This document shows, piece after piece, positions 63,075 through 64,000 of a DNA stretch of 64,000 nucleotides. Source of the DNA: Vibrio albus (GTDB lineage: Bacteria > Pseudomonadota > Gammaproteobacteria > Enterobacterales > Vibrionaceae); assembly GCF_003144035.1 (NCBI RefSeq), contig NZ_QFWT01000009.1, forward strand, positions 151,818 through 215,817. The letters are read 5' to 3'. Below the pieces are notes generated by a model. It was not told the DNA's origin. It worked only from the letters and a program-made list of their open reading frames with translations, and did no database searches. The translations under genes were made by a program, and so were the position numbers. Each line of letters opens with the position of its first letter. The stretch's first letter is position 1.

Positions 63075-63317
63075 ATGCACACATTAACCGCGAATGATGC
63101 CAAACGACATTTTGGTGAGTTGCTTCTAAGCGCTCAACGCGAACCAGTAAAAGTAAGTAAAAACAGCAAAGATACTGTCGTTGTTATGTCTATGCGGGAT
63201 TTTGAAGAACTTGAGGCCATGAAAGTTGAATACCTTAAACACTGCTTCAAGTCAGCAAAAGAAGACCTAAACAATGACACCGCCGTTGATGGTGAAAACT
63301 TCCTGAAATCACTGTAA
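63075..63317 (+). CDS. Phd/YefM-type antitoxin
   Basis: An 80-aa antitoxin: MHTLTANDAKRHFGELLLSAQREPVKVSKNSKDTVVVMSMRDFEELE is the Phd/YefM DNA-binding fold, followed by a helical toxin-neutralising tail. It is the only antitoxin-like gene of cassette 2 and is followed 7 bp later by a ParE/RelE toxin gene. Confidence 0.87.
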   Translation: MHTLTANDAKRHFGELLLSAQREPVKVSKNSKDTVVVMSMRDFEELEAMKVEYLKHCFKSAKEDLNNDTAVDGENFLKSL

Positions 63318-63324
63318 CTCTCTG

Positions 63325-63624
63325 ATGGATAAAAACAAATATAAGCTAAGCAACTTAGCGCAGTCTCACCTGCGCAAAGTGAAAAATTATACCGTAGAAA
63401 ACTTTTCCGAATTGCAGTGGCACAACTATCAACAAACACTACTTGCTGGGTTTCAGATGCTAGCCGATAACCCTGGCTTAGGAAAAAGTTGCAATGAAAT
63501 ATACCCAAACGGCTTTTACTTCCCTATAGGTAAACATACCGCTTACTTTACCAAAGAAAGTGGCTTTATCTTAGTTGTTGCAGTCCTGAGTCAATCACAA
63601 CTGCCACAAAATCACCTGCAATAG
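63325..63624 (+). CDS. parE: ParE/RelE-type toxin
   Basis: A 99-aa toxin of the RelE/ParE superfamily: YKLSNLAQSHLRKVKNYTVENFSELQWHNYQQTLLAGFQML, GLGKSCNEI and PIGKHTAYFTKESGFILVVAVL. The fold suits either gyrase poisoning (ParE) or mRNA cleavage (RelE); the length and the Phd-type partner are common for ParE in Vibrio integrons. The assignment between the two is not certain. Confidence 0.82.
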   Translation: MDKNKYKLSNLAQSHLRKVKNYTVENFSELQWHNYQQTLLAGFQMLADNPGLGKSCNEIYPNGFYFPIGKHTAYFTKESGFILVVAVLSQSQLPQNHLQ

Positions 63625-63633
63625 TACTACATT

Positions 63634-63659
63634 CACCCTAAAATCCATGTGCTAGGGTG
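63634..63659 (+). terminator. Hairpin after the ParE-like gene
   Basis: CACCCTA/TAGGGTG stem with a 12-nt loop, 10 bp past the toxin stop. There is no long U tract. Confidence 0.45.
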
Positions 63660-63673
63660 AAACTTGCTTCGCA

Positions 63674-63798
63674 AACTAACGCCCGGCTAATGGGCAAAAA
63701 CCAATACCATATGCACTCAATTTAACCAGCCGAAACCTCAAAAGTAAACCGAACCAAAAATCGTACGTATTTTTGTCCCGTTGAGCCGATTGTTAGTT
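63674..63798 (+). repeat. attC recombination site 2
   Basis: 125 bp and almost identical to attC site 1. It opens with AACTAAC and closes with GTTAGTT, perfectly complementary. The arms CGGCT-AATGGG-CAAAAA and TTTTTG-TCCCGTT-G-AGCCG pair with the extrahelical G. It ends cassette 2. Confidence 0.88.
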
Positions 63799-63865
63799 TG
63801 CGTGCCAAAGTGATACCAATCGCACTAATTTTATGATCTAACATCAGCTTCAAATAGGAGCTGAT

Positions 63866-64000
63866 ATGACAATCCCAGACTTCCCCAAACTCATTCGTTC
63901 AGCATCCGATGCTAGGATGCGCACGAGACTTCTCGCTATCTCCCATTTTGTTGATGGAAAAAATCGCACTCAGATCGCTCACTATTTAAAAGTCAGTCGC
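63866..64000 (+). mobile_element. IS630-family transposase, N-terminal part (cut by window end)
   Basis: 45 codons run to the window end: MTIPDFPKLIRSASDARMRT, then a helix-turn-helix (RLLAISHFVDGKNRTQIAHYLKVSR) typical of the IS630 N-terminus. The element's left end must lie between the attC core at 63798 and this ATG; ATAGGAGCTGAT gives a ribosome site. The inverted repeat and TA target cannot be confirmed without the right end. Confidence 0.75.

Overview
The window looks like a chromosomal segment of a marine gammaproteobacterium of the Vibrionaceae. Supporting evidence: an ectABC plus ectoine-type aspartokinase cluster in Vibrio order, a CheV adaptor, a ShyA/ShyC-like LysM-M23 endopeptidase, a secreted C25 peptidase with a GlyGly-CTERM tail, the divergent hdfR/maoP pair, and integron cassettes carrying toxin-antitoxin modules next to 125-bp attC sites. 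The species cannot be named from sequence alone.

Layout. 1-8.3 kb: an HxlR-type regulator (cut by the window edge) and qorB flank a palindromic operator. Then come an ABC exporter with an apparent internal deletion and a Fur-box-preceded siderophore uptake locus, in which the permease gene and the TonB-dependent receptor gene are both truncated and joined. 8.3-10.5 kb: ppiC, cheV and a UPF0016 (Mn exporter type) gene. 10.5-17 kb: a seven-gene minus-strand operon with a Lol-like ABC ATPase and permease, a LolA-like periplasmic protein, a putative outer-membrane barrel, a helical-repeat-like periplasmic protein and a LytS/LytTR two-component pair. 17-31.4 kb: an OmpR-type two-component system, an SH3 protein, LysR, the C25 peptidase, the M23 endopeptidase, a Na/Pi cotransporter, an HPP protein, a Gfo/Idh/MocA oxidoreductase, AraC and an EamA transporter. 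31.6-35.7 kb: a DHOD-like enzyme, an unrecognised two-gene AT-rich module (two-TM protein plus GNAT-like protein) and a GntR regulator. 35.8-41.5 kb: nitrite assimilation (nirBD, nirC, cobA and a siroheme synthase) behind FNR-like and NarP-like sites. 41.6-46 kb: maoP, a glutathione-synthetase-like ATP-grasp gene and an N-formylglutamate-amidohydrolase/QEGLA fusion, with hdfR divergent. 46.4-50.4 kb: ectoine synthesis. 50.4-51.3 kb: yghU. 51.5-60 kb: a cluster with LacI, a sucrose-type PTS EIIBC, IclR, a DUF2264 enzyme, an anaerobic sulfatase-maturating enzyme and a Cys-type sulfatase. None of its enzymes has a visible signal peptide. 60-64 kb: a pentapeptide-repeat protein, two small membrane proteins, two integron cassettes (ccdAB and phd/parE-like) and the start of an IS630-type transposase.

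How the parts work together. The iron locus would import a siderophore but looks inactivated by deletion. The nir genes reduce nitrite to ammonium and make the siroheme that NirB needs. The ect genes make the osmoprotectant ectoine from aspartate semialdehyde, with a dedicated aspartokinase. The 51.5-60 kb cluster reads as uptake of a sulfated glycoside by phosphotransfer followed by intracellular desulfation and glycan cleavage. The 10.5-17 kb operon reads as a self-regulated envelope trafficking system. The strongest candidates for something undescribed are this operon, the intracellular PTS-sulfatase cluster and the AT-rich two-gene module at 32.8-34.9 kb.
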